Origin: Bacillus salacetis
Lineage (GTDB): Bacteria; Bacillota; Bacilli; Bacillales; Bacillaceae_B
NCBI RefSeq assembly: GCF_003581585.1
Contig: NZ_QXIR01000014.1
Location: forward strand, 1 to 64,000
Length of the DNA stretch: 64,000 bases
Direction: 5' to 3'
Shown: positions 8,645 to 16,812 of the stretch, piece after piece
How the letters are laid out: every line of letters starts with the position of its first letter
Numbering within the stretch: the first letter of the stretch is position 1
Position numbers and translations under genes: made by a program
The notes under the pieces: generated by a model
Seen by the model: only the letters and a program-made list of their open reading frames with translations
Databases searched by the model: none
What the model was told of the DNA's origin: nothing

Positions 8645-8814
8645 TGGCTCTTATCGTAAACTTTGTTGCTATTCACTATGAATTTCAACTAATATCCTGG
8701 TAAATCGTCGTAACACCCCTGTGAGCAGGAAAGAAAAGAGCTGCTCGTTCTTTTTCGGGATTAAAACCTTTGTACCGAAAGCAACAATATAGGCGAAAAC
8801 AACCTTTCTTATAG
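8645..8814. repeat. MITE-like element, copy 1 (~170 bp)
   Basis: The ends GGCTCTTATCGTAAAC and GCGAAAACAACCTTT are imperfect inverted repeats of each other, and the subterminal TTGTTGCT/AGCAACAA pair extends the inverted repeat to about 28 bp. The copy at 60294-60464 has the same ends in the same order and nearly the same length (171 bp), while the middle is diverged. It has no coding capacity. Its right end (CTTATAG) supplies the stop codon of the cardiolipin synthase gene on the minus strand. Confidence 0.7.
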
Positions 8815-10314
8815 AACCCCGGAGAATAATCTTGCGAAAGATTCCTTCGCCCTGACAATGACTCCCCTTTTATAATATTCCACTGGACGTACCCTGACAC
8901 TGTCCTTCATATCTTCCTCATAGTGGGCAGAAAGATCCCGGATAGAGCTGTTCCCCAGCAGGAAGACATTGACTTCGAAATTCAAATGAAAGCTCCGCAT
9001 ATCCATGTTCGCTGTTCCGACAGACGCAAGATTACCGTCAACGATAATAATTTTCTGGTGCATGAATCCTTTTTTATAAGAGTATATTTCGACTCCGCAG
9101 CGGATCAGCTCCGAGAAGTAGGACCTGGTTGCATATTGGGTCAGGAACCCGTCATTGGTCTCGGGAACCATTATCCTGACTTCAACACCTCTTGAAGCTG
9201 CGACTCGCAGTGCTGTCCTTATGGATTCAGTCGGCACGAAATAAGGTGTTGCAATCCAGATGGATTTTGTTGCGGATGAAATAAGTGAATAATATAAGTC
9301 ACTCATGATCCCAAGCTGTGTATCCGGGCCGCTCGCAACGACCTGGACAGCTCCGTCCAGGTCTTCAGAAGGAATTTCAGGATGTTCCTGATACTTTTCC
9401 AGGATCATATCCCCGGAGACATATTCCCAATCAAGCAGGAATACAGTATGAAGCGTGAATACTGCTCCGCCTTCAAGCATCATATGTGTATCACGCCAGA
9501 AACCGAATTTCTCGTCCTGTCCTAAGTATTCAACCCCTACGTTCAATCCGCCGACAAAACCGGCCACCCCGTCTATGACAATGATTTTCCTGTGGTTCCG
9601 GAAATTGAACTTCTGATTGAAGAATCCGTACTTCAATGGAAGGAAAGGCTGTACTTGCACACCTGCTTCCTGCATCGCGCGGATATCCTTAGAAGACAGA
9701 TGCATGCTGCCGACTGCGTCGAAAATAAACAGAACTTCAACACCAGCCTTTGCCTTTTCGATCAGGATACTGATGATTTCCTTGCCAAGGCGGTCCGACC
9801 GGAAAATATAATATTCCATATGGATATAATGTTGTGCAGTCTTTAATTTTTCTTTGATTGCACTGAACGTTTCATCGCCATTCTTTAAGATTTTTGTAGT
9901 GGATGAAGTGCTGATCGGCGACCACGCCACCTTATTGGCAAAGCTCGCAAAACTTCTTTGATTATCCTGCAGGAAGGATAAGTCAGGGGTGTTTTCATTC
10001 TTGAGGAGCCTTTGCCACTCTTCACGGTCGTTCTTGCGTTTATTCTTGAATAGATAACCTTTTAAATATAACTGTCCTGAATATAAGTAAAAGAAATACC
10101 CGAAGACCGGAAAACACACCAATACGTATATCCAAAGCAATGTGTGCTGTGCAGACCTGTTTTCAAGCAGGAGCGAGAATACGGTAATCAGGATGATCAG
10201 AATATAAACCGAAGCAGCACCTGCTTTTATGTATGCAGGAAATCCCGTATAAAGAAAGATATAAACACACGCAATCAAAATAATGACAAATAAAAATTCC
10301 AGCCTTCTTTTCAT
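8809..10314 (-). CDS. cls: Cardiolipin synthase (phospholipase D family)
   Basis: The 501-residue membrane enzyme condenses two phosphatidylglycerol molecules into cardiolipin. It has two to three N-terminal membrane helices (residues 7-95) and two phospholipase D domains, each with an HKD motif: FRNHRKIIVID at about residue 240 and FMHQKIIIVD at about residue 418. The histidines and lysines are both present. Length and layout match bacterial ClsA-type enzymes (B. subtilis has ClsA, YwjE and YwiE; I cannot tell which is the orthologue). The start ATG at 10314 has a modest GAGGG site. The stop codon falls in the terminal repeat of the MITE-like element at 8645-8814, so the last codons may have been altered by that insertion. 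Monocistronic. Confidence 0.93.
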   Translation of the reverse strand: MKRRLEFLFVIILIACVYIFLYTGFPAYIKAGAASVYILIILITVFSLLLENRSAQHTLLWIYVLVCFPVFGYFFYLYSGQLYLKGYLFKNKRKNDREEWQRLLKNENTPDLSFLQDNQRSFASFANKVAWSPISTSSTTKILKNGDETFSAIKEKLKTAQHYIHMEYYIFRSDRLGKEIISILIEKAKAGVEVLFIFDAVGSMHLSSKDIRAMQEAGVQVQPFLPLKYGFFNQKFNFRNHRKIIVIDGVAGFVGGLNVGVEYLGQDEKFGFWRDTHMMLEGGAVFTLHTVFLLDWEYVSGDMILEKYQEHPEIPSEDLDGAVQVVASGPDTQLGIMSDLYYSLISSATKSIWIATPYFVPTESIRTALRVAASRGVEVRIMVPETNDGFLTQYATRSYFSELIRCGVEIYSYKKGFMHQKIIIVDGNLASVGTANMDMRSFHLNFEVNVFLLGNSSIRDLSAHYEEDMKDSVRVRPVEYYKRGVIVRAKESFARLFSGVL

Positions 10315-10458
10315 ATGACCAATCCCTCACGTTTCTGAAATGCTCCCTATCCTATTGTTTCACATTTTCCAGTTCATAAGCTGAGTAAATATATTTATGT
10401 TACATGTGAAAGTTTTATTTGTATTCCCTATTTTATTTATCCGCTAACCTTATTCATA

Positions 10459-10484
10459 GTTTAACTATTCATAAATAAGGAAAA
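10459..10484 (+). promoter_or_regulatory. Sigma-B-like promoter of csbD
   Basis: GTTTAA at 10459-10464 and GGAAAA at 10479-10484, 14 nt apart, resemble the sigma-B consensus (GTTTAA, GGGTAT, spacing 12-15). CsbD in B. subtilis is a sigma-B target, which supports the call. The -10 match is only partial. Confidence 0.55.
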
Positions 10485-10517
10485 AGAATACTATTACGCA
10501 CGAAAGGATGATTTATA

Positions 10518-10703
10518 ATGAGTAAAGATAACGGCATGAAAGATAAGTTGAAAGGTGCAGCAAAGAAGGCCGAAGGGGAAGTCAAAAAGCAAACGGGCCG
10601 TGCAGCCGATAACCATGAGCTGCAGCGAGAAGGCATGATGGATAAGGGTGAAGGTAATGTTCACAAAGCTATTGGTGAAGCAAAGGATGATCACCGCCGC
10701 TAG
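10518..10703 (+). CDS. csbD: CsbD family general stress protein
   Basis: This 61-residue, highly charged protein has the CsbD pattern: MKDKLKGAAKKAEGEVKKQTGRAAD followed by a second GEGNVHKAIGEAKDD half. CsbD-like proteins are small, soluble and helical; they accumulate during general stress but their molecular role is unknown. The ATG follows AAAGGATGATTTATA. A sigma-B-like promoter lies 34 nt upstream of the start and a hairpin terminator follows, so it is a single-gene unit. The neighbouring 48-aa membrane protein gene may respond to the same stress, but its own promoter was not identified. Confidence 0.88.
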   Translation: MSKDNGMKDKLKGAAKKAEGEVKKQTGRAADNHELQREGMMDKGEGNVHKAIGEAKDDHRR

Positions 10704-10727
10704 AAAAAACCCTATACCCTTGAGAAC

Positions 10728-10756
10728 AGCACTCTGAGAAATTCAGAGTGCTTAAA
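10728..10756 (+). terminator. Terminator after csbD
   Basis: A perfect 10-bp stem (AGCACTCTGA with TCAGAGTGCT) with a 5-nt loop, followed by a short A/T-rich stretch. Confidence 0.7.
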
Positions 10757-10819
10757 ATTTCTCATAAAATGAATATATGAGGGGAAACGTATAAATATCT
10801 CTGCAGAGGAGGCTAAAAA

Positions 10820-10966
10820 ATGCTTTGGACAATAATAGGAATTCTGATTGTGCTATGGATACTGGGACTGGTATTCAAAATTGCCGGCGGCATCATCCAC
10901 ATTCTTCTAGTTATCGCAGTCATTGTCCTCGTGTACAAGCTTATTGTAAACAGGGGCAAACGATAA
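10820..10966 (+). CDS. Small membrane protein, lmo0937/DUF5670 family (48 aa)
   Basis: A 48-codon frame with ATG at 10820 behind AGAGGAGGCTAAAAA. The protein begins MLWTIIGILIVLWILGLVF and has two hydrophobic helices joined by KIAGG, ending in a basic NRGKR tail. This is the pattern of the lmo0937 family of two-helix membrane peptides, which in Listeria belongs to the sigma-B stress response; no biochemical function is known. It is followed at once by a perfect terminator. The position beside csbD fits a stress role, which is inference. Confidence 0.82.
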   Translation: MLWTIIGILIVLWILGLVFKIAGGIIHILLVIAVIVLVYKLIVNRGKR

Positions 10967-10969
10967 AGA

Positions 10970-11006
10970 AGGGCCGGATTGAACAGCTGATCAATCCGGC
11001 CTTTTT
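10970..11006 (+). terminator. Terminator after the 48-aa membrane protein
   Basis: An 11-bp stem (GGCCGGATTGA with TCAATCCGGCC) and a run of five T at 11002-11006. Confidence 0.88.
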
Positions 11007-11127
11007 GCAAAATAAATTCTTTATTCATACCTAAGTTCGCCAGCTAACCTCGACTCTCCTGCAAATAAACTCTTCATTCATACACGAGGCGGCCAACTAC
11101 CCCATACTCACCTGCAAATAAACTCTT
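11007..11127. repeat. Degenerate tandem repeat, period 53-54 bp, about 2.3 units
   Basis: The motif GCAAATAAACTCTTC (first copy GCAAAATAAATTCTTT) starts at 11007, 11061 and 11114. The first two units also share ATTCATAC and the GCCAGCTAAC/GCCAACTACC part. It fills the gap between a terminator and the 3' end of the helicase gene. Confidence 0.6.
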
Positions 11128-12249
11128 CTATCCTTCTACAATTTCTCCGCCATGGAGGCGTTTCTTGGATACTTTAAGCTTTAGTTCTTCTGCCATTTTC
11201 TCCAGGAAACTTTCTTCTCTTTTGGTCACGATGGAAATAATTGTTCCGTAGGCACCCATCCGTCCAGTCCTTCCGGAGCGGTGGATATATTGTTTCGAAT
11301 CTGTCGGAAATTCAAAGTGAACGACGTGGGTCACACCCGTGATATCAAGGCCCCTTGCTGCAACATCAGTGGTCAGGAGCATTGGTACTTTCCCTGCCCT
11401 GAATCGATCCAGTGAGTGCTTTCGCTCCATTTTACCGGATTCTCCTGCCAGCACTTCAAGGGAAGCCTTTTGATACTTCAGCTTTTCTTCCACTTCTGAT
11501 AACTTTTCAAGATTATTAAAGAAGACCAGGGCTTTTATGTCTTTTACGTTCGATAGTTTCCGAAGCACTTCTATCTTATCCCTCTGTTCTGATAACAGAT
11601 AACCGTGTTCAACCTTTGCTGATGAAACGACCCCTTCGTTAATACGGATGACATCATAGGTCTCCATCAGTTCAGAGGCCACCTGATCCGTCACATCAGA
11701 AAGTGTTGCAGAAAAGAAAAGAAGCTGTCTGTCAGCAGTCGTAGACTTGACGATCTGGCGGATATTATTGATATGTTCGTTACCGATCATTAGATCAAAT
11801 TCATCTACAACGATGGTTTTGATTTCATGCATTTTAAGCTTCTTCATTTTAATTAATTCCATTATGCGGCCAGTTGTCCCGACCACTATTTTCGGTTTCT
11901 TTTTTAGTTTCTCTATTTGGTTCTTCACATTGGCTCCGCCAATCAGTGCTATGCTGTTAATCCCCGTTCCCTTCGTCCACTTCTGGATTTCCTGATGGAT
12001 TTGCATGACCAGTTCATGGGAAGGAGCGAGTATCAAGCTTTGCGCCTGCATTCTCTTTTCATCAATGCCGTTAAGGATTGGCAGAAGATAAGCCAAAGTT
12101 TTCCCTGTTCCTGTAGGGGATTCGCAGACAATATTCTTGCCTTCCAGTATTTCAGGAATCGCTTTTTGCTGAACCTCGGTTAACTCGGTGAATCCAGCGT
12201 TATTCCATGCGTCCTTCAAAAAAGGTTCTAGCTTTGATAGATAATCCAT
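11128..12249 (-). CDS. yfmL: DEAD-box RNA helicase YfmL
   Basis: The 373-residue protein contains only the two RecA domains of a DEAD-box helicase, with no long C-terminal extension, the same size as B. subtilis YfmL. Motifs in order: Q motif region FTELTEVQQKAIP, Walker A SPTGTGKT (about residue 44), motif II as DEFD (about 150), SAT (about 178), the TTDVAARGLDI block and HRSGRTGRMG (about 323). Motif II has Phe where the family has Ala, which should be compatible with ATP hydrolysis because both acidic ligands are kept. It unwinds short RNA duplexes and YfmL is linked to ribosome assembly and cold growth in B. subtilis (known for the family member). ATG at 12249 follows AGAGGAACTAATAA. Confidence 0.87.
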   Translation of the reverse strand: MDYLSKLEPFLKDAWNNAGFTELTEVQQKAIPEILEGKNIVCESPTGTGKTLAYLLPILNGIDEKRMQAQSLILAPSHELVMQIHQEIQKWTKGTGINSIALIGGANVKNQIEKLKKKPKIVVGTTGRIMELIKMKKLKMHEIKTIVVDEFDLMIGNEHINNIRQIVKSTTADRQLLFFSATLSDVTDQVASELMETYDVIRINEGVVSSAKVEHGYLLSEQRDKIEVLRKLSNVKDIKALVFFNNLEKLSEVEEKLKYQKASLEVLAGESGKMERKHSLDRFRAGKVPMLLTTDVAARGLDITGVTHVVHFEFPTDSKQYIHRSGRTGRMGAYGTIISIVTKREESFLEKMAEELKLKVSKKRLHGGEIVEG

Positions 12250-12315
12250 TTATTAGTTCCTCTCTCTATTAAAGATGCTGTAGTTCATTTTACACGAAGT
12301 TCAAAAGAAAAAACA

Positions 12316-13605
12316 TCATGCTAATGGCAAAGATATTGTGACTGTGGTACCCCTGCCCTTTTTACTTTCAAATGTGATTTCCCCCTGGTGGCGTTCAATG
12401 ATCTTCTGGCATACTGCCAGCCCAAGCCCAGTCCCCTTTTCCTTTGTAGAATAAAACGGCTCACCCAGGCGGTCTATCCATTCCTGATCCATTCCTACTC
12501 CGTTGTCTTCAATATTGACCAGCACACGGTTGAGATCCTTTTTCGTTTCCACCCTTGCTACTCCCGTTTCCTCGATTGCTTCAACCGCATTCTTGATCAA
12601 GTTGATAAATACCTGTTTCAGCTGATTTTGATCTGCGTTGACATACAGCTTTTCAGCATCAGGTAAAAATTCTATTTTAACATTATCCAAATTGGCCTGT
12701 GCCTCCATCAGAACCAAAACCTGTCTGATGATGTCATTCACTTCCTCTCTGCCGAACTCAATGTCCTGCTGTTTACCCAGAATGAGCATTTCCCCTGAAA
12801 TGAGATTGATTCGTTCAATTTCCGACAGCATGACAGAAAGATGTTCATCCTCCGCTCTCTTCGTTATCTGCATTAGTTGAACGAATCCTTTTAAAGAGGT
12901 CAATGGGTTGCGGATTTCATGGGCAACCGCTGCTGCCAGTTGTCCGATAACCGACAATTTTTCCGAAGCGATCATCATCTCTTCGTTTTCCCGGTAGTGA
13001 GTTATATCCCTTCCTATCCCGAAGACCCCGATGATTTTTTCATCAACTATTATGGGAACAAGCGAACAGCGCAGCAGCCGCTCCTTTTTCGTCTTGCTGA
13101 GTATTTTCATTTCAAACTTTTCAGGTATGCCATCAAGCGTATTGTTGAACATCCGCCCAACGTCTTCCTTATTTTCATCATGAATCAGAAAGTTTAAAGG
13201 CTGCCCTTTAAGCTCTTTGAGAGTGTATCCAATGATATTTTCTCCTTCAGGATTCAGTGCGACCAGGTTCCCGTCCCGAGTAATTTCGAAGACAGCATCG
13301 GGATTATTGTTAAATAAGGACTGATAATGCTGATTGCTTTTTTGAAGCTGGTTTTCTTTACTTCTTAACCTTTCAGCCGAATCGACCAATTTCGATGCCC
13401 GCTTATAAATGAGGGCATATATGACAATGCCCGTCATCAAGATGAAGAACCAGCCTTTATACTGCTGAAAAAACATGAAAACCCTCATATCATTATGGGC
13501 CAGCGCCAGTGAAAGTCTGTCAGAAAAGATGACCCACAATGCTCCAATTATTACATAAACAATCGCAATTTTCCCTGCTATTTTTCTTGATTCTTCCATA
13601 GTCAA
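12316..13605 (-). CDS. Membrane PAS-domain sensor histidine kinase (sporulation-kinase type)
   Basis: The 429-residue protein has two N-terminal membrane helices (about residues 11-28 and 46-66) with a short outer loop, a coiled linker, one PAS domain (about 90-205), the phosphoacceptor helix with HEIRNPLTSLKGF (His near residue 229) and an HATPase domain with N box (NLIKNAVEAI), G1 (DNGVGM) and G2 (GTGLGL). The H-box wording is that of B. subtilis KinA-KinE, and the size and layout resemble KinC. It may therefore feed the sporulation phosphorelay; no response regulator gene is adjacent, which is also typical of these kinases. The signal it senses is unknown. Monocistronic; ATG at 13605, with a second ATG two codons later. 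Confidence 0.88.
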   Translation of the reverse strand: MTMEESRKIAGKIAIVYVIIGALWVIFSDRLSLALAHNDMRVFMFFQQYKGWFFILMTGIVIYALIYKRASKLVDSAERLRSKENQLQKSNQHYQSLFNNNPDAVFEITRDGNLVALNPEGENIIGYTLKELKGQPLNFLIHDENKEDVGRMFNNTLDGIPEKFEMKILSKTKKERLLRCSLVPIIVDEKIIGVFGIGRDITHYRENEEMMIASEKLSVIGQLAAAVAHEIRNPLTSLKGFVQLMQITKRAEDEHLSVMLSEIERINLISGEMLILGKQQDIEFGREEVNDIIRQVLVLMEAQANLDNVKIEFLPDAEKLYVNADQNQLKQVFINLIKNAVEAIEETGVARVETKKDLNRVLVNIEDNGVGMDQEWIDRLGEPFYSTKEKGTGLGLAVCQKIIERHQGEITFESKKGRGTTVTISLPLA

Positions 13606-13753
13606 CTTCCTCTGTCATTTCAGGTGATTTTATACTTCTATATTACCTCAGTTCACCCAATTTATGTTATCCGCTTGATTCTTGTCCTTCTTTTTGAACG
13701 TTTCATTCTGCCCGCGGAAGGTTATTTAAGACAATAAGTGAGGTGAAAATACG

Positions 13754-14053
13754 ATGTGGAGAAAGTACAGATGCAGGGATTTCAGCAAAACTGGAAACGT
13801 CACGCTTCCAAATCAATGGCGGCAGCAGTTCGGGCTGATTCCAGGAAGGCAGGCAGAAATCTGCTATGATCAGGATTCCATTGTCATTAAGAAACCTGAA
13901 CAAAACAGCACTAATAATAAACGTTATATCTCCGAAAAAGGCGCCATTCATATTCCTAAAGAAATCCGTGAAATCAGCGGCATTCAGCCACATCAAGAAT
14001 TCTGCCTGTTTGTCGATGAACAGGACAAATGTTTTATTCTGAAGGTCATATAA
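13754..14053 (+). CDS. AbrB-like DNA-binding protein with two swapped-hairpin repeats
   Basis: This 99-residue protein holds two copies of the SpoVT/AbrB-type beta motif: residues about 10-46 (TGNVTLPNQWRQQFGL to IVIKKP) and about 60-98 (EKGAIHIPKEIREISGI to FILKV). AbrB-type proteins bind DNA as domain-swapped dimers and act as transition-state regulators; a chain with both halves might make a pseudo-dimer by itself. The target is unknown. ATG at 13754 follows GTGAGGTGAAAATACG. The gene converges with the DeoR gene and shares a terminator with it. Confidence 0.72.
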   Translation: MWRKYRCRDFSKTGNVTLPNQWRQQFGLIPGRQAEICYDQDSIVIKKPEQNSTNNKRYISEKGAIHIPKEIREISGIQPHQEFCLFVDEQDKCFILKVI

Positions 14054-14079
14054 GCTGGTTTGAAAATGTACGGCAAAAC

Positions 14080-14111
14080 AAAAAAGTGAAGACAGTTTTC
14101 TCTTCACTTAA
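14080..14111. terminator. Bidirectional terminator
   Basis: AAGTGAAGA (14084-14092) pairs with TCTTCACTT (14101-14109); A-run before and A/T-rich sequence after let it serve both the AbrB-like gene and the DeoR gene. Confidence 0.8.
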
Positions 14112-14121
14112 AGAATCATAC

Positions 14122-14892
14122 TTATAAACTTTTGGGGACTTTGATAACCTTAACTCCATGAGCTTCTAACTCATCTATTTGAGCTTCTGTAGTTCCATCA
14201 TCCGTTAATATGATATCCAGTTTCCTGAGAGGGTACATGCTTGTGAATAATTCTACCCCTACTTTTGTATGCTCGATAAGCGTGATGATCCGGCGGGAAT
14301 TATCATACACCTTTTCATGGAACAGCGCTGTTTCCGGAGCGGCAGTACTTAATCCTCTTGTTGTCAGTCCGCCGCCTGCTGCAAAACAGAGATCATAATG
14401 AAAGCGTTCGGCGAACTGGGCAGCAAGCGGATCTGTGATATTTCCCGAAGCTTTCATTTTCCCGCCGATCACATATGTATGAATGTTTTCAAATTTCCTC
14501 AGCTGATAGGCAATTTCTATAGAATTTGTCACGACAGTAAAAGAAAAGTCCATCGGGATGTAGGGGAGCATGGCAAAATGGATGGATGTCCCGCCAATGA
14601 ACACAGTCTGGTCAGGATTGATATAGGCTGCTGCCTTCTCGGCTATCTGTTTTTGGCAAGGCAGGCTCTCTCCAAAACGTTCCTCATTATTTTTTGGTGC
14701 CGTCCTTACAGCGGGCAGGGGAATGGCGCCGCCATGAGTCCTTTTCAATAACTGTTCACCCTCCATGATCGATAAGTCCCTGCGAATGGAATCGATTGAA
14801 ACATCAAAGTGCTCAGCCATCTCTTTCACGAAGACCCTTCCCTTTTTTTCAAGGATTTCAAGGATTCTTTTCCTTCTTTCTTCAGAGAACAT
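14122..14892 (-). CDS. DeoR family transcriptional regulator
   Basis: The 256-residue protein has the N-terminal DeoR winged helix (FSEERRKRILEILEKKG, then VSIDSIRRDLSIMEGEQLLKRTHGGA, residues 1-60) and a C-terminal sugar-phosphate-binding domain of the ribose isomerase fold (from about residue 75: GGTSIHFAM, VVTNSIEIA, GGKMKASG). Such proteins repress sugar or nucleoside catabolic genes and are released by a phosphorylated sugar; no such genes are adjacent, so the target is unknown. I chose ATG at 14892 because GGTGGGAG lies just upstream; a GTG three codons earlier (14901) is the alternative. It stands apart from its neighbours. Confidence 0.87.
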   Translation of the reverse strand: MFSEERRKRILEILEKKGRVFVKEMAEHFDVSIDSIRRDLSIMEGEQLLKRTHGGAIPLPAVRTAPKNNEERFGESLPCQKQIAEKAAAYINPDQTVFIGGTSIHFAMLPYIPMDFSFTVVTNSIEIAYQLRKFENIHTYVIGGKMKASGNITDPLAAQFAERFHYDLCFAAGGGLTTRGLSTAAPETALFHEKVYDNSRRIITLIEHTKVGVELFTSMYPLRKLDIILTDDGTTEAQIDELEAHGVKVIKVPKSL

Positions 14893-15080
14893 TTCTCCCA
14901 CCCTTTCCTCATCTTACCTCACATTATTGCTGTTTTTTTCTTGTTTTGTCAATTATCCGTTTCATGATTGTTCCCTTTATGGTGCTTTCAATGATGATTA
15001 ATGTATCGCTCAGATGATCATCTCACTAAAAAGACCTTATCCTGTTTTTGTCCCTTTTGGAACACCCTCATGTGACCAGC

Positions 15081-15109
15081 AAAAAAACCAGCATGCAGTA
15101 CTGGTTTTC
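15081..15109 (-). terminator. Terminator after hom
   Basis: AAAACCAG (15084-15091) pairs with CTGGTTTT (15101-15108), followed on the minus strand by seven T. Confidence 0.85.
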
Positions 15110-15114
15110 CAGGA

Positions 15115-16398
15115 TTATATTTCAATTCTAAATGAACTCCCCACCCGACTGACCACCCTGCTGTCATTCAATTTGACAAGTGTTTGTTCAAAGCTCTTCT
15201 CTGAAACCTTATGGGTAACAAGGATAATCTCTGACACACTTCCTCTTTTGGGGTTCTGCCAGATCTTTTCGACACTGATTCCCTCTGTTGAAAGTAATGC
15301 TGTGATTTCTGCAAGCGCTCCGACTTCATCTTCCACCACAAGTCTCAGGAAGTACTTCTTGAATACCTCTTCCGCAGTCTTCATTTTTTTTTCAAACTGA
15401 GGAAATGCCGCACTATGCCCGTTAACTCCAAGCCTCATATTCCTCATTACACCGACAAGGTCGGATACCACAGCAGTCGCTGTCGGGAGGCTTCCCGCGC
15501 CCGGCCCATAAAACATCGTTTCACCTACTGCATCACCATAGACATACACCGCATTATTCTCATTTTTCACGGCAGCAAGTGGATGAGAAACCGAAACGAG
15601 GGCAGGCTGGACAGTAACATCAATGCTGTCATTGTCTCTTTCAGCTGTTCCGATGAGCTTCATCGTATATCCAAGCTGCTGCCCATACTCTATATCCTCT
15701 TGGGATATTCCTGAGATCCCTTTACATCTGACATCACTAAGTCCTACATTCATAGAAAATCCCAGGGTGGACAGGATTGCCATTTTCCTGGCTGCATCCG
15801 TTCCTTCAACATCCGCTTCCGGATCTGCTTCAGCATACCCCAGTTCCTGTGCTTCCTTTAATGCCTCCGAATAAGACATCCCTTCATCGCTCATCTTGGT
15901 GAGAATATAATTGGTAGTTCCGTTAACGATCCCGATGATTCTTTGGATACGGTCGGAAGCAAATCCATCGACTACACTCCTGAGAATCGGTATCCCACCG
16001 GCAACACTTGCTTCATAGAATAAGTCGCATCCATTTTCAGAGGCTGCTTTCAAAAGATCATGACCGTATAGTGCCATCAGGTCTTTATTTGCTGTTATTA
16101 CATGTTTTTTATTTTCAAGTGCCTTCAGTAAAAGCGTACGAGTCTCCTCTATCCCCCCCATGACTTCCACGATGATATCAATGGATGGGTCCTCAATGAT
16201 TTCAGAGGGATTTACTGTCACCATCGCAGGGTCCACTTCTACACTTCTCTCCTTGGCAGGGTCCTTCACAAGTATCTTTCTAATGTGAACGGTACATCCG
16301 ACTCCATGTACCAATTTATCCTGATGGTTCCGGATCACCTTTACAACCCCTGAGCCCACTGTACCCAGTCCTAATAACCCTATTGATATGTTTTCCAA
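15115..16398 (-). CDS. hom: Homoserine dehydrogenase
   Basis: The 427-residue enzyme reduces aspartate 4-semialdehyde to homoserine with NAD(P)H, the branch-point step to threonine and methionine. It has the N-terminal Rossmann motif GLLGLGTVGSGVV (residues 7-19), the central catalytic domain with GTTNYILTKM and ADPEADVEGTDAARK, and a C-terminal ACT domain (from about residue 350) for feedback control, as in B. subtilis Hom. It starts with TTG at 16398 after GAACGGAGGC. Unlike the B. subtilis hom-thrC-thrB operon it stands alone here, with its own terminator; thrC and thrB are not in the window. The divergent gene is the thiamin salvage operon, with no metabolic link that I can see. Confidence 0.93.
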   Translation of the reverse strand: MENISIGLLGLGTVGSGVVKVIRNHQDKLVHGVGCTVHIRKILVKDPAKERSVEVDPAMVTVNPSEIIEDPSIDIIVEVMGGIEETRTLLLKALENKKHVITANKDLMALYGHDLLKAASENGCDLFYEASVAGGIPILRSVVDGFASDRIQRIIGIVNGTTNYILTKMSDEGMSYSEALKEAQELGYAEADPEADVEGTDAARKMAILSTLGFSMNVGLSDVRCKGISGISQEDIEYGQQLGYTMKLIGTAERDNDSIDVTVQPALVSVSHPLAAVKNENNAVYVYGDAVGETMFYGPGAGSLPTATAVVSDLVGVMRNMRLGVNGHSAAFPQFEKKMKTAEEVFKKYFLRLVVEDEVGALAEITALLSTEGISVEKIWQNPKRGSVSEIILVTHKVSEKSFEQTLVKLNDSRVVSRVGSSFRIEI

Positions 16399-16550
16399 TT
16401 AACAGCCTCCGTTCAGTTTCCTTTTTGATATTTTAAAAATGTATTCAGCATGTTTTCTCGTATTCCTGCAAAAACTTAATTTATTTTTCAAGTTGCAGAA
16501 AGATTGATTGTATGATAGATATGTAATGTAAGGTAATTTCATATTTTTCA

Positions 16551-16641
16551 CAACACTAGGGGTGCGTTTATGCTGAGAGAGACATTTAGATGTCTTAACC
16601 CTGACTACCTGATCTAGGTAATACTAGCGAAGGGAAGTGGC
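16551..16641 (+). ncRNA. TPP riboswitch (THI element)
   Basis: The aptamer shows the conserved core of TPP riboswitches: ACTAGGGGTGC at 16555, GCTGAGA at 16572, ACCCTGACTACCTGATCT at about 16599-16616 and GAAGGGAAGT at about 16629-16638. It stands upstream of tenA-thiZXY. A TATGAT -10-like hexamer lies at 16511-16516. The 3' strand of P1 (GGGAAGTGG, 16632-16640) is complementary to the 5' arm of the downstream terminator (CCACTTTC, 16717-16724), so TPP binding would free the terminator and turn the operon off; that switching scheme is inferred from base pairing. Confidence 0.95.
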
Positions 16642-16716
16642 GGACATTTGTATGCAAATGACAGACAGTAGATTTCTACTGCCTGTATTTCTCTTTACAT
16701 ATAAAATTGCACCTGG

Positions 16717-16746
16717 CCACTTTCTCTCATGAAAGTGGTTTTTTTG
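16717..16746 (+). terminator. Riboswitch-controlled terminator
   Basis: A perfect 8-bp stem CCACTTTC/GAAAGTGG with a 6-nt loop and seven T (16739-16745), located between the TPP aptamer and tenA. Confidence 0.9.
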
Positions 16747-16812
16747 TTGTAAATGAATGAATTTACGATTGGAAGTCAGAAGAAAATCAAACTGATTAAA
16801 GGAGGATGGACT

